A stretch of DNA of 44,712 nt from CAIYYO01 sp049299895 (GCA_049299895.1 JBAQYF010000005.1:1-44712); one strand, 5' to 3'; positions 1 to 7,943 are shown, counted from the stretch's first letter. Notes: generated from the sequence alone by a model not told the origin. Made by a program: numbers and translations.

Positions 1-95
1 ACATATACAACGAGACACGACTACACTCAAAGATCGGCTACCTGCCGCCCAATGAGTACGAAAAACGCGCAAATTTAAGCGCAAAAGCAACTTAA
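1..95 (+). CDS. IS3-family transposase, C-terminal end (partial)
   Basis: The frame opening at base 3 reads IYNETRLHSKIGYLPPNEYE and continues to a TAA at 93-95. This is the typical end of the DDE integrase core of IS3-family OrfB transposases, where a 'YN..R.HS.LGY.PP.E/YE' motif follows the catalytic glutamate. Only about 30 residues lie inside the window; the catalytic residues are off the left edge. The stop is followed about 25 bases later by what looks like the element's right inverted repeat, so the element end lies at about base 120. The family call rests on the motif alone; IS481 or a related integrase-core group is the alternative. Confidence 0.75.
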   Translation, partial: IYNETRLHSKIGYLPPNEYEKRANLSAKAT

Positions 96-100
96 CTTAA

Positions 101-120
101 CGAACACACAAAGGGGTTCA
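101..120 (+). mobile_element. Right terminal inverted repeat of the IS3-family element
   Basis: Read on the minus strand, 120 to 101 begins TGAACCCCTTTGTG. IS3-family ends commonly start TGAAC or TG and are followed by C-rich sequence. It lies just after the transposase stop, where the right end is expected. The left end is outside the window, so matching of the two ends and any target duplication cannot be checked. Confidence 0.55.
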
Positions 121-142
121 CTCCAAAGAACAATACGAACGG

Positions 143-646
143 GTGAAAAGATATTATAAACTATTCGAATCAACAAATAACGGAAGACCACCCGACAAAT
201 CAAGCGAGTTTTATCAAGATGAAGTCCTTGCGTTCTTTATTTTCTGTTACCATCTGAAAGATTGGATAAAAAACGATACGGATATTCAGAATAAAGTCAA
301 TCCACCCATTGAAGAATTTATCAACTCAACCGAGGCATTACGGATATGCGCAGATATATGTAATGCCACAAAACATTTAACTTTAGATCGACCTAGAAAC
401 GGACCAAATACAGATATAACTTTTGGAATAGTTAAAACCGAATTCTCCTTAGTCTTAAATGAAGGAGTGAAAATAAACGATACCCAACCCGCAGGACAGA
501 TAAAACACAAATCTAATCCACCCCACACCATAGGAGCGAAATATAAAGTCCGCATATCTAAAGGTGAAATAAAAGATGCCTTCGAATTAGCAACAGAATG
601 TCTCCAATCATGGAATGACTACCTTACAACAAATAAACTTATTTAA
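143..646 (+). CDS. Hypothetical protein, 5' end probably disrupted by IS insertion
   Basis: The protein has 167 residues and no signal peptide or membrane segment. The N-terminal half is predicted helical and contains the block 'AFFIFCYHLKDWI' followed by 'ICADICNATKHL', which resembles a widespread family of hypothetical helical proteins; I cannot assign a function. The GTG at 143 has no convincing ribosome site. The frame stays open upstream, giving SKEQYERVKRYYKLFE, which looks like genuine protein sequence right up to base 122, immediately after the presumed IS end at 120. The original start was therefore probably lost to the insertion. The gene is AT-richer than the following housekeeping genes. 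It may be a pseudogene or may start anew at GTG. Confidence 0.6.
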   Translation: MKRYYKLFESTNNGRPPDKSSEFYQDEVLAFFIFCYHLKDWIKNDTDIQNKVNPPIEEFINSTEALRICADICNATKHLTLDRPRNGPNTDITFGIVKTEFSLVLNEGVKINDTQPAGQIKHKSNPPHTIGAKYKVRISKGEIKDAFELATECLQSWNDYLTTNKLI

Positions 647-730
647 AAAGGCTGCACAAACTAAGGCTTATCTCTTAGCCAAGTTTTATACATGTTCTCA
701 TTAGAAGAATTTAAATACCTCTTTTTGACT

Positions 731-844
731 AAAATCTTAGCCGAATTCGAACCCGGGTCGCAAGATTGGCAACCTCGAGTGATAACCAGGCTACACTACC
801 GCCGCGTAAATGCGGCGGCCGGGATTTTCGTCGGCTAAGATTTT
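731..844 (-). other. Pre-tRNA flanking helix and BHB splice motif of permuted tRNA-Gly
   Basis: The flanks outside the two tRNA parts are exact complements: AAAATCTTAGCCGA at 844-831 pairs with TCGGCTAAGATTTT at 744-731 (14 bp). Moving inwards, CGAA (830-827) pairs with TTCG (751-748) as a 4-bp central helix. A 3-nt bulge AAT lies on each strand (826-824 and 747-745), and the T-stem forms the other outer helix. This is the canonical 3-4-3 bulge-helix-bulge recognised by archaeal tRNA splicing endonuclease. Cutting between bulge bases 2 and 3 leaves ends at 746 and 824, exactly tRNA positions 59 and 60. The five intervening bases would be removed as a 5' leader/3' trailer by RNase P and a 3' nuclease. 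Confidence 0.9.
746..824 (-). tRNA. Circularly permuted tRNA-Gly(GCC)
   Basis: Reading the minus strand from 824, the first 14 bases (824-811) are TCCCGG, CCGCCGC and A: tRNA positions 60 to 73. Five bases follow (TTTAC, 810-806), then 60 bases (805-746) holding positions 1 to 59. These are acceptor GCGGCGG, TA, D-arm GTGT-AGCCTGGTTA-TCAC, anticodon arm CGAGG-TTGCCAA-TCTTG, variable CGAC, T-stem CCGGG and T-loop start TTCGAA. Joined 59 to 60, the halves give a 74-nt tRNA with a perfect 7-bp acceptor stem, a perfect T-stem (CCGGG/CCCGG) and the canonical T-loop TTCGAAT. G34 C35 C36 specifies glycine, and A73 is the usual discriminator. CCA is not encoded. The D-stem has a U13-U22 mismatch, and the anticodon stem has two G-U pairs. 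The gene order, 3' half first, is the definition of a permuted tRNA gene. Confidence 0.93.
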
Positions 845-875
845 TATCTTAAGTGTAATCTATTTCTGATTAGGT

Positions 876-884
876 CTTTTAATA
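876..884 (-). promoter_or_regulatory. Probable TATA box for the permuted tRNA gene
   Basis: TATTAAAAG on the minus strand (884 to 876) predicts a start near 855, about ten bases before the 14-bp flanking helix begins at 844. The whole permuted precursor, including both BHB strands, would then be transcribed. No other strong AT-rich box lies at a suitable distance. Confidence 0.5.
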
Positions 885-1010
885 TCCGATAACTGAAGTA
901 ATGTTCGTCAGGCGGGTGAGTTTAAAGCTTACCCTCCCTTTGGTAAAACTTTCCTAAAGGTTTTATTATTATTGATTCGAAATAAATAATCCATGTAGGA
1001 GTCCCCTAAA

Positions 1011-1985
1011 ATGATGTATTCTATCGCATGGATCTTCCTTGCATCTTTCATAGCCACGCTCGTATGCACCCCGTGGATCATCCCGAAACTGGAGAGGGCG
1101 AACTACACCGGGAAAGACATGAACAAGCAGGACAGGAGGAGGATACCAAACATAGGCGGTTTTGCTATCATATTCGGGTTCTCGGCAGGGGTGCTTCTTG
1201 CTATCGGCCTGTTCACTTATCTTGGAACTTTCGCAGGCCACTTTAGTCCGGCCCTCGTCCTAGCCGCGTTCTCTACCATCCTCCTGATGGCGCTCATCGG
1301 GGTATTCGACGACCTATTTTCCATGCATCAGGCAGTCAAGGCAACGCTACCTCTTTTTGCGGCTCTCCCCCTCGTAGCGGTGAATGCGGGGGTCACGTCG
1401 ATGGTTTTTCCATTCATAGGCTCCGTGGATGTGGGCTTGCTGTATGCGCTGGTGCTTATTCCAATCGGAATAACCGGCGCATCCAACGTTACGAACATGC
1501 TTGCGGGATTCAACGGCCTGGAGGCGGGAATGGGGTCTGTCGCCTGCTTTTCCCTGGGGGTTATCGCCCTTGCCACGGGGAAGACGGAGTCGGCAGTCCT
1601 GCTTTTCTCGATGCTGGGAGCGCTCCTCGCATTCCTTAGATATAACTGGTATCCTGCGAAGATCTTCATGGGGGACGCAGGAACCCTGGTCATAGGCGCA
1701 GTCATAGCTTCCGCAGTCATTGTGGGGAACTACGAGATGGCCGGGGTATTGGTCATACTGCCTTACACATTCGACTTTTTCATCAAGGCGGCAAACGGCT
1801 TTCCCAGCAGCAAGTGGTGGGGGGAATACGTCAAAGGAAAGCTCGTATGCAGAGGAAAACCCGTCGGCCTGTGCCAGACAATAATGCAGATAACAGGGGG
1901 GATAAGCGAAAAAGGCCTCGTCCTCACGCTCATATCCCTGGAGGCAGTATTCGCAGCAATCGCCTTGATATTATTCAGAACATAA
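1011..1985 (+). CDS. aglH: UDP-GlcNAc:dolichyl-phosphate GlcNAc-1-P transferase-like (AglH/GPT)
   Basis: This multi-pass protein of the MraY/WecA/GPT family transfers a sugar-1-phosphate from a UDP-sugar to polyprenyl phosphate in the membrane, the first step of lipid-linked glycan assembly. Visible signatures are the Asp pair in GVFDDLF (residues 100-101), the nucleotide-site block NVTNMLAGFNGLEAG (159-173) and FMGDAGTL (219-226). The length of 324 residues is normal. An AGGAG ribosome site lies about ten bases before the first ATG; the second ATG is immediately in frame. The many N-X-S/T sequons in the secreted proteins at 29-39 kb make an N-glycosylation role plausible. The exact sugar is inferred. 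A flavoprotein gene follows with a 1-base gap. Confidence 0.85.
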   Translation: MMYSIAWIFLASFIATLVCTPWIIPKLERANYTGKDMNKQDRRRIPNIGGFAIIFGFSAGVLLAIGLFTYLGTFAGHFSPALVLAAFSTILLMALIGVFDDLFSMHQAVKATLPLFAALPLVAVNAGVTSMVFPFIGSVDVGLLYALVLIPIGITGASNVTNMLAGFNGLEAGMGSVACFSLGVIALATGKTESAVLLFSMLGALLAFLRYNWYPAKIFMGDAGTLVIGAVIASAVIVGNYEMAGVLVILPYTFDFFIKAANGFPSSKWWGEYVKGKLVCRGKPVGLCQTIMQITGGISEKGLVLTLISLEAVFAAIALILFRT

Positions 1986-1986
1986 A

Positions 1987-3300
1987 ATGCAGAACAAAGA
2001 CGTTATCGTAGTCGGGGCGGGAATAAGCGGCCTGCTTACGGCTCTTGCACTATCCAAGGAGGGAAAGAATGTCCTGGTGCTTGAAGAACTGCCCGCGATA
2101 GGGGGCGTCTGCAGATCCTATATGGTCGACGGCTATCAGGTGGATACCGGGGCCCACATAATAACCCGCATCGGACAGGGTCCTTTAAGGGATCTGATGA
2201 CCAAGTATTTTGACGTGGTCCCGAATTTCATCCCGCACGGGAAGTATTATGTGCTGCTGAATAACAAGGTGCGGACGTTTCCCTGGAATCTGCAGGGATG
2301 GTTCAACTTCGACATAATACCTGAGATGGACAGAATCTACCTGATGAAGACCTTGTTCTCAGTTTCCTATTTGTATAATTCCGGCGAGAACTTTTCAAAA
2401 AAATCGATAGCCGACCTCCTGGGGACCGGCCTATCCAATCCTACGATGAGGTTTCTCGACTGCATGTCCGTGTTCATGACGGGCGCATCGATGAAGGAGA
2501 CGCCGGTAGCAAGGTTCATAGACAGCGAGAGCTATAAGAACAAGTCAAACAACGTGCTGGAGAAGCTATACAACGCGCTCATGAAAGAGGGGGGATTGGA
2601 TCAGGTCTATCCTAAAGGAGGCCTGCAGTCGCTTATCCTGGCGATAGAATCCTCGTTCCCCAAAGGAAAAGTAGAGATCAGGACAGAGGAGAAGGTGTTG
2701 AAAATAGACCCCGTCCAAAAGAGGGTCGAGACCACAAAAGGAGAATACTGCTATGATACGATAGTATACTCCGCCTATGCCTGCGAGCTTCCCAGGATAG
2801 TTGACGATCTCTCCGATGACTACATAAAGTCGCTCAAGAACCTCCCGAAGACAAACGCCCTCATGATATGGCTCGGCCTGGACGAGCAATTATTCACAAG
2901 AGACGGTTCGGAGATATGGGTGGACGCAGACCCGTACACCTGGGTAGTCCCGATATCCAACTACGACAAGTCCCTTGCGCCCAAAGGAAAACAGCTTGTG
3001 GGATTCATGTCACGACTGCCGGAAGGATCTAACCCCGAAAAAGAAAAGAAACGCACGCTCGAGGGTATCTACGGGATAATGCCCAGGATGGAAAAGAAAG
3101 TGGACATGATACACTATCAAACGCTTGTCCCTGAAAAAGCCGCCTGGACGATCAATACTCAATTCACAGGCATTAGAACGCCAATGAAGGATTTCTACCT
3201 TGTAGGAACGGACACCGAAAAGAGGAGCATGGGGATAACGCGCGCCTCGTATTCAGTTCTGAGGCTGCTTGAGACTCTCAAACAGGACAAGGCGCTCTAG
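1987..3300 (+). CDS. FAD-dependent oxidoreductase, amine oxidase/phytoene desaturase-like
   Basis: The 437-residue protein starts with a Rossmann dinucleotide motif (VVGAGISGL, residues 9-17), followed by an acidic strand end and the GG motif (PAIGGVCRSY). It ends with the family's FAD-contact block FYLVGTDTEKRSMGITRAS. This architecture is shared by CrtI-type desaturases, protoporphyrinogen oxidases and related flavoproteins acting on lipids or isoprenoids. The start follows the AglH-like stop by one base, so the two are probably co-transcribed. A role in polyprenol or lipid modification is an inference from that context. The stop abuts the stop of the convergent hom gene. Confidence 0.75.
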   Translation: MQNKDVIVVGAGISGLLTALALSKEGKNVLVLEELPAIGGVCRSYMVDGYQVDTGAHIITRIGQGPLRDLMTKYFDVVPNFIPHGKYYVLLNNKVRTFPWNLQGWFNFDIIPEMDRIYLMKTLFSVSYLYNSGENFSKKSIADLLGTGLSNPTMRFLDCMSVFMTGASMKETPVARFIDSESYKNKSNNVLEKLYNALMKEGGLDQVYPKGGLQSLILAIESSFPKGKVEIRTEEKVLKIDPVQKRVETTKGEYCYDTIVYSAYACELPRIVDDLSDDYIKSLKNLPKTNALMIWLGLDEQLFTRDGSEIWVDADPYTWVVPISNYDKSLAPKGKQLVGFMSRLPEGSNPEKEKKRTLEGIYGIMPRMEKKVDMIHYQTLVPEKAAWTINTQFTGIRTPMKDFYLVGTDTEKRSMGITRASYSVLRLLETLKQDKAL

Positions 3301-4308
3301 CTATTCCTTCGAGCGGACGATGTCCATTATGTCAGAGAACACGGAACTGGCCGTCTGTATCTTCCCCGCGCCGTGACCGACAAGCGTCAGAGTGCCCGCA
3401 ATATCCGTGTCCAGCATTATTGCATTCAGCGTACCTGAAACGTTCAGCGGATGATTCAGGGGAACGAGCCTAGGCGAGACCTCCATGTTAACGACGTCGC
3501 CTATCAGTTTAATCGCGTAGCCGTGCTTCTTTGCAAGCTCCAGCGAATCAGGCGAGACTTCCTTTATGCCGGTAACGGATATATCTTTGTAGGATATCCT
3601 CTTATCCATCAGGGAATTGGCTAATATCACAAGCTTTACTGCAGTGTCTACGCCGTTGATGTCGTACGTTGGGTCCCTTTCCGCTATGCCCAGTTCCTGC
3701 GCCTCCTTTAGAGCGGTGTCAAGTGCTACGTCTTCCTCGAACATCTTCGTCAGTATGAAGTTGCTCGTGCCGTTCAGGATGCCATATATGGAGTTAACCT
3801 GATTTATCTCAAGGTTGTCGCGGTACAGGTTTATGATAGGAATTGCGCCCCCCACAGTTGCTTCATAGCCCAAAAACAAGCCCTTCTTTTCTGCAAGAGC
3901 CGTAAGCTCGCGGAACTTTAAAGCAAGAGGGGATTTGTTTGAGGTGACCACGTTCTTCCCGGATTCAAGAGCTGCAAGGATATGACTTAGGCCGGGTTCG
4001 CCGGTCTTGATGTCCCCGGGAGTAAGCTCTAAAACGATGTCCGCCTCAATATCCTTTATCGCATCAAGGCTCTTTACAGGCTTCCAGTCAGGGTGCTCTT
4101 TTAGTTTCCCCTTCAGAGCATATTCGAGAGCAGAGTCTATGTCCACGCCTTTGGGATTTATGAGAGTACCCGTAACCTCGCAGACGGCCGCGACCACAAG
4201 GTCTGCCCCATACCTTTCCGCAACGTACCTGCGCTTCATTCGCAGGACTTCAAGCACTCCTTTCCCTATCGTCCCAAACCCCACAATGATTAATTTGACA
4301 GTCTTCAT
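3301..4308 (-). CDS. hom: Homoserine dehydrogenase
   Basis: Reduces aspartate semialdehyde to homoserine with NAD(P)H, on the path to threonine and methionine. The 335 residues contain the nucleotide motif GFGTIGKG (10-17), the conserved 'NVVTSNKSPLALK' segment with the catalytic-region lysine, the substrate-domain GGAIPII, and the 'GTSNFILTKM' block. It lacks a C-terminal ACT domain. The gene just upstream in the same operon (4316-4804) encodes a separate double-ACT protein of the family predicted to regulate this enzyme, with a 7-base gap. It is convergent with the flavoprotein gene and has no intergenic space there. Confidence 0.93.
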   Translation of the reverse strand: MKTVKLIIVGFGTIGKGVLEVLRMKRRYVAERYGADLVVAAVCEVTGTLINPKGVDIDSALEYALKGKLKEHPDWKPVKSLDAIKDIEADIVLELTPGDIKTGEPGLSHILAALESGKNVVTSNKSPLALKFRELTALAEKKGLFLGYEATVGGAIPIINLYRDNLEINQVNSIYGILNGTSNFILTKMFEEDVALDTALKEAQELGIAERDPTYDINGVDTAVKLVILANSLMDKRISYKDISVTGIKEVSPDSLELAKKHGYAIKLIGDVVNMEVSPRLVPLNHPLNVSGTLNAIMLDTDIAGTLTLVGHGAGKIQTASSVFSDIMDIVRSKE

Positions 4309-4315
4309 TCTGAAT

Positions 4316-4804
4316 TCACAAGGACCTGATCAACAGGAAATCCTTCTCCGAACATATGTCAGACACCACTTTTATGAGTTTCCCATAGTGCTTCTCGTCT
4401 ATCTCCGCCTCCATCAGGACAGAGGATTTCTCATCGGGAGAAGGCATCACAACTTCCAGCCCGGATACGATCCCGACTTTGTTTATGCGATCGATTGTGT
4501 CCTGTATGTCGTTGTCTATGACATGACCTATCAGGACGAATGAAAGCGACTTCTTCAAGTAGTACTTTCGGCCTTCTACCTTGATCTCTGCGACGCGTAT
4601 CTTCTGTGCTTCAAGGGCCTTCTTTATCAGTTCAAGAGAGGATTCGTCATTCACCTTGAACGAAACGTGAACTGATACCAGGTCTTTCTCCGCGCGCGAA
4701 TGGGTCACGCTTACGATGTTGCCCCCGTGGCTGGAAATAGGCCCCAGCGCGTTTATCAGCATCCCGGGAACGTCCCGGACCCTAAGGATCATGTCGATTT
4801 TCAT
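4316..4804 (-). CDS. ACT-domain protein, predicted allosteric regulator of homoserine dehydrogenase
   Basis: The 162 residues have an N-terminal ACT fold (residues about 3-75; 'RVRDVPGMLINALGPISSHG' is the ligand-binding turn region) and a second, more divergent ACT-like half ('LIGHVIDNDIQDTIDRINKV'). This matches the archaeal family (COG2061) predicted to regulate homoserine dehydrogenase, and the hom gene lies directly downstream. Its start overlaps the end of the dCMP deaminase gene by four bases (ATGA), so the three genes form one operon. Ligand identity (probably threonine) is inferred. Confidence 0.85.
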   Translation of the reverse strand: MKIDMILRVRDVPGMLINALGPISSHGGNIVSVTHSRAEKDLVSVHVSFKVNDESSLELIKKALEAQKIRVAEIKVEGRKYYLKKSLSFVLIGHVIDNDIQDTIDRINKVGIVSGLEVVMPSPDEKSSVLMEAEIDEKHYGKLIKVVSDICSEKDFLLIRSL

Positions 4805-5268
4805 TGCACGTCAGTTACTCCCTTTTCAAGAGGCGAAAGGTGAGAGATTATCACTCCTGCCGCCGCCAGTATCTCCAGGCCTTCCCGGTCAGTGTATTCC
4901 CCGCTCGCAACCACGCGGTTTATCCCGGAATTAACGATCAGGCGGGCGCATATCTTGCAGGGGAAGGCATTCACGTATAGAGTGCAGTTCAGGGCGTTCC
5001 TCCCTGCCTGTATCAGGGCGTTCTGTTCCGCATGTACCGCGGGGCATATCTCGTGGCCGGTCCCGCTCTTGATACCCATGAGATTCTTGATGCAGCCTTT
5101 TTCGCTGCAGTGAGACGCGCCCCGGACCACGCCGTTGTATCCCGTAGCCACTATCTCATGTTTCTCGTTCACTATGACTGCTCCGAACCTGTGTCTCATG
5201 CATGTCGAGCGCTCGGCAACGTCGAGTGCTATCTTCGAGAAGTACTCGTCCCAGGATGGTCTCTCCAT
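4801..5268 (-). CDS. Deoxycytidylate (dCMP) deaminase family protein
   Basis: The zinc-dependent cytidine deaminase fold is shown by HAEQNA (His79, Glu81) and PCKIC (Cys104, Cys107). The 155 residues, the N-terminal 'RPSWDEYFSKIA' and the inserted Cys/His segment (residues 54-75) are those of the ComEB/dCMP deaminase group, which makes dUMP for thymidylate synthesis. It is the first gene of the operon with the ACT regulator and hom. It is divergent from aIF5A across about 70 bases that contain AT-rich boxes and a dyad. The link with threonine synthesis looks incidental. Confidence 0.88.
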   Translation of the reverse strand: MERPSWDEYFSKIALDVAERSTCMRHRFGAVIVNEKHEIVATGYNGVVRGASHCSEKGCIKNLMGIKSGTGHEICPAVHAEQNALIQAGRNALNCTLYVNAFPCKICARLIVNSGINRVVASGEYTDREGLEILAAAGVIISHLSPLEKGVTDVQ

Positions 5269-5305
5269 TTTTATCTGTTTGGTTTTAATATGATATAAAC
5301 ATTAC

Positions 5306-5324
5306 GGATTAAATTATTAAATCC
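5306..5324. promoter_or_regulatory. Dyad in the divergent promoter between dCMP deaminase operon and aIF5A
   Basis: GGATTAAATTATTAAATCC is a near-perfect palindrome with one mismatched pair, and it extends by a further C-G pair outwards. It occupies the position of the aIF5A TATA box, about 15-33 bases before the ATG at 5339, which suggests a leaderless start. It could be an operator or simply a symmetric TATA region; the sequence does not decide. Confidence 0.45.
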
Positions 5325-5338
5325 GAATTATATAGAAG

Positions 5339-5740
5339 ATGGAAGAAAGAAGGATCGTCCAGGTAAAGGAACTCAAAGAAGGCAAGTACGTAATCATAGA
5401 CGGCGAAGCATGCAAGATAGTCGCCGTCGCGCATTCCAAGCCCGGAAAACACGGGGGGGCGAAAGCCAGGATAGACGCCATCGGATTATTCGACAACCAG
5501 AGGCGCACTTTGATGGGTCCAGTTGACGGGAACGCAGAGATCCCGATCATAAACAAAAAGACGGCCCAGGTCTTGAACGTCATAGGCGACAATGTGCAGC
5601 TGATGGATATGGAGAGCTATGAGACGTTCGAACTGCCCAAACCAGACGACATAACAGGAGAATTCAAATCCGGCGGGAACGTCCTCTACATGGAAGTCAT
5701 GGGTAAGAAAAAGGTTCTGCAGATACAATCCAGCCAATAA
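5339..5740 (+). CDS. eif5A: Translation initiation factor aIF5A
   Basis: Promotes peptide-bond formation at stalling motifs and assists termination; it is active only after hypusine or deoxyhypusine modification of one lysine. The modification loop SKPGKHGGAK is intact, with Lys37 the modified residue. The 133 residues comprise an N-terminal SH3-like domain (1-70) and a C-terminal OB fold (71-133), the usual archaeal length. There is no ribosome binding site; the AT-rich box 15-33 bases upstream suggests a leaderless transcript. No deoxyhypusine synthase gene is in the window. Confidence 0.96.
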   Translation: MEERRIVQVKELKEGKYVIIDGEACKIVAVAHSKPGKHGGAKARIDAIGLFDNQRRTLMGPVDGNAEIPIINKKTAQVLNVIGDNVQLMDMESYETFELPKPDDITGEFKSGGNVLYMEVMGKKKVLQIQSSQ

Positions 5741-5807
5741 TCAGGCTGGTTTATCGGTTTTTCCCTTTTTTCTGCGTATTTATAATCCTTAGGGTAATCT
5801 GTAATAT

Positions 5808-7943
5808 ATGAGACATCACACACCCTGTAGAATAGCGCTTGTAACTGCCTTAATACTATTTGCCGGGGCAGCGTCCGCGGGACCCTATCTTCCCCTGAAA
5901 TACAAATGGGACTATTCAGTATCGACCGACTTATTCTACTTTCTTGACCTGGAGCAGACCGGGGAGATGGAAGTATACGCTATCATAATGGGCCAGGAGA
6001 ATTATATCAATGCCTTCAATTCCACAGGCCAGCTACAATGGTCGACTTCCATAAACGAGATGAAACGCGACTCCGGATGCACCCCTGTCGGAGAAGACGT
6101 ATATTACATATACGTCGACGACATAAACAACAACAAAGACCTCGACGTCTTCGTCGCCTCAAAGGTCCGGGGAGAAAAAGTGAACCTGAACCCGGTCGCT
6201 TATTTCGAGAGAGAGACGGACGAAGCGGCCCAGAATCATAAGCAGATACAGCGCTGGAAATTCGACAACTTCGAGGGAATGGTCAACGACATGTCCTCTG
6301 CGGACCTCAATTTCGACGGCAAAAAAGAGCTTATCGCCGCATCCGCCCTGGGTTTCGTATACATACTCGGGGACACGGGAACAACGCAGTCTAAGACTGT
6401 GACCTATCTGGAAAACGGAGTATGGAAACAGAGAACCACATACATCCTCCAGGTACAGGTGATAAACAAGTACGAACTGGACGGGAACGCCGTGAACTCC
6501 GTCGCAGTATCCGACATAGACCGCGACGGAAAACCCGAAATAATCGCCGGCACATACCGGGGCATCTATCTGATAGACGGAGGCGTCAAATGGCGTTATC
6601 CGACTGAAACAGGGATCACAAAAGTCGCGGCATCCAACCTGGACGAAAAAGGACTGATTGTTGCAACCGATGGAAGCACTCTTTATGCCCTGGACGCGGC
6701 AGGAAAACTCAGATGGCAGAAAAAAACAGGGACTATTGCAGGCCTGCTTGTTTCCGACCTGGACAACGACACGGAACTGGAGGCCATCACCTCGGAAGGG
6801 GACAAGATCAGGGCATACGGCACCGCAGGCGATTATAAATGGGAATACCCCCACGGCGAGATAATACACAAAATGAGCCTGCTTTCCAACAACGAGCTTG
6901 CGATAAGCACCAAAAACAGGATATACCTCCTGGAAATGGACGGATCCTACGCCAAGAACCTAACCGGCTACAAATACCTCGACAAGGCATATGAGTATTA
7001 CACAAACGAAGACTGCCTCAGCGCAAGATCCCCCGCACAAAAAGCAATGGACATATTTACAGAGATAAACAACACTGTCGGCATGCTGGACTGCGAGGTA
7101 ATACAGATCTACTGCGCCAATGAGACGGCCAATAAAGAGCTTGCCGACGAATACTACGCCCTGGCCCAAAAATATTTCCAGGACAAAAACTACGGGGACG
7201 CGAGAGCCTACGCAGACAAGGCCCTGGAGATATACTCCGATGTAGGATACACATACGGAGTAACCTGGCTGTGCGGCACGCTGCTCCAGGAGATAGACAC
7301 GGCGGAATTCAAAGTCAAAGTCGAAGCGGCAGACAAACTATACTCCCAGGCCTTATGGTATTATACTACCGGGGAACTGCACAATTCCACGCTGTCCCTG
7401 GAAAAAGCAAAAAGGACATACCAGGAGATAAACTACACGAAGGGACTGGAAAACTGCGAAGATTTATACAAAGACATAGAGATAAAACAGAAAAAAGAAA
7501 CGGCAAACGAGCTCTCCGATCTAGGAAAAAGGAAATACGCCGAACTGGATTACAGTAATGCAATAATATCCCTGGACCAGGCGCTTGAGATATACCGGGA
7601 GATAAACGCAACAAATGAAACCATCGAACTGTCCACGCTCAAGAACATCTCGCAAAGGCACATAGACGCGGAAGAATGCTACGCACAGGCAGAGAGTAAC
7701 TACAACATAGGGCAATACGAGAACGCAACCTACTACGCAAACCAATCAAAAAATATGTACATGGAACTCGAAGAATACCAGCGGGCGGCGGTAAGCGACC
7801 AGATGATATCAGACAGCCAGGGAAAGATAAAAGAAAAGCAGATGCGGGAGATGGCACAAACAGGAGGGATGATACTGGGAGCAATCATAATCGTCCTGGG
7901 CGCCCTCTACGCAATATCCAGGTTCAGGAGACAAAAACCATGA
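5808..7943 (+). CDS. Surface protein with FG-GAP/VCBS-like propeller and TPR domains, C-terminal anchor
   Basis: The 711 residues begin with a signal peptide (about 1-24, cleavage near AASA-GP). A beta-propeller-like region follows, with calcium-loop motifs DLNFDG (166-171), DIDRDG (236-241) and DLDNDT (317-322) and repeated 'GTxRGIYLIDGG'-type blades. Residues about 390-680 are TPR-like helices ('YYALAQKYFQDKNYGDARAY' pattern, at least four units). A final membrane helix (about 682-703) ends in RFRRQK. The domains therefore face outside, held by a C-terminal anchor. A scaffold or adhesion role is inferred. The next gene, aTrm56, starts inside the stop codon (ATGA), so they are translationally coupled despite unrelated roles. 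Confidence 0.72.
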   Translation: MRHHTPCRIALVTALILFAGAASAGPYLPLKYKWDYSVSTDLFYFLDLEQTGEMEVYAIIMGQENYINAFNSTGQLQWSTSINEMKRDSGCTPVGEDVYYIYVDDINNNKDLDVFVASKVRGEKVNLNPVAYFERETDEAAQNHKQIQRWKFDNFEGMVNDMSSADLNFDGKKELIAASALGFVYILGDTGTTQSKTVTYLENGVWKQRTTYILQVQVINKYELDGNAVNSVAVSDIDRDGKPEIIAGTYRGIYLIDGGVKWRYPTETGITKVAASNLDEKGLIVATDGSTLYALDAAGKLRWQKKTGTIAGLLVSDLDNDTELEAITSEGDKIRAYGTAGDYKWEYPHGEIIHKMSLLSNNELAISTKNRIYLLEMDGSYAKNLTGYKYLDKAYEYYTNEDCLSARSPAQKAMDIFTEINNTVGMLDCEVIQIYCANETANKELADEYYALAQKYFQDKNYGDARAYADKALEIYSDVGYTYGVTWLCGTLLQEIDTAEFKVKVEAADKLYSQALWYYTTGELHNSTLSLEKAKRTYQEINYTKGLENCEDLYKDIEIKQKKETANELSDLGKRKYAELDYSNAIISLDQALEIYREINATNETIELSTLKNISQRHIDAEECYAQAESNYNIGQYENATYYANQSKNMYMELEEYQRAAVSDQMISDSQGKIKEKQMREMAQTGGMILGAIIIVLGALYAISRFRRQKP

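Noticed and set aside
710..717. Plus-strand TATA-like TTTAAATA next to the permuted tRNA
   Set aside because: It would drive transcription antisense to the tRNA; no feature on the plus strand needs it before 1011, which has its own leader.
6159..6869. 236-codon minus-strand frame within the propeller gene
   Set aside because: Antisense shadow of a GC-rich coding region; the plus-strand protein has a signal peptide and clear calcium-loop repeats.
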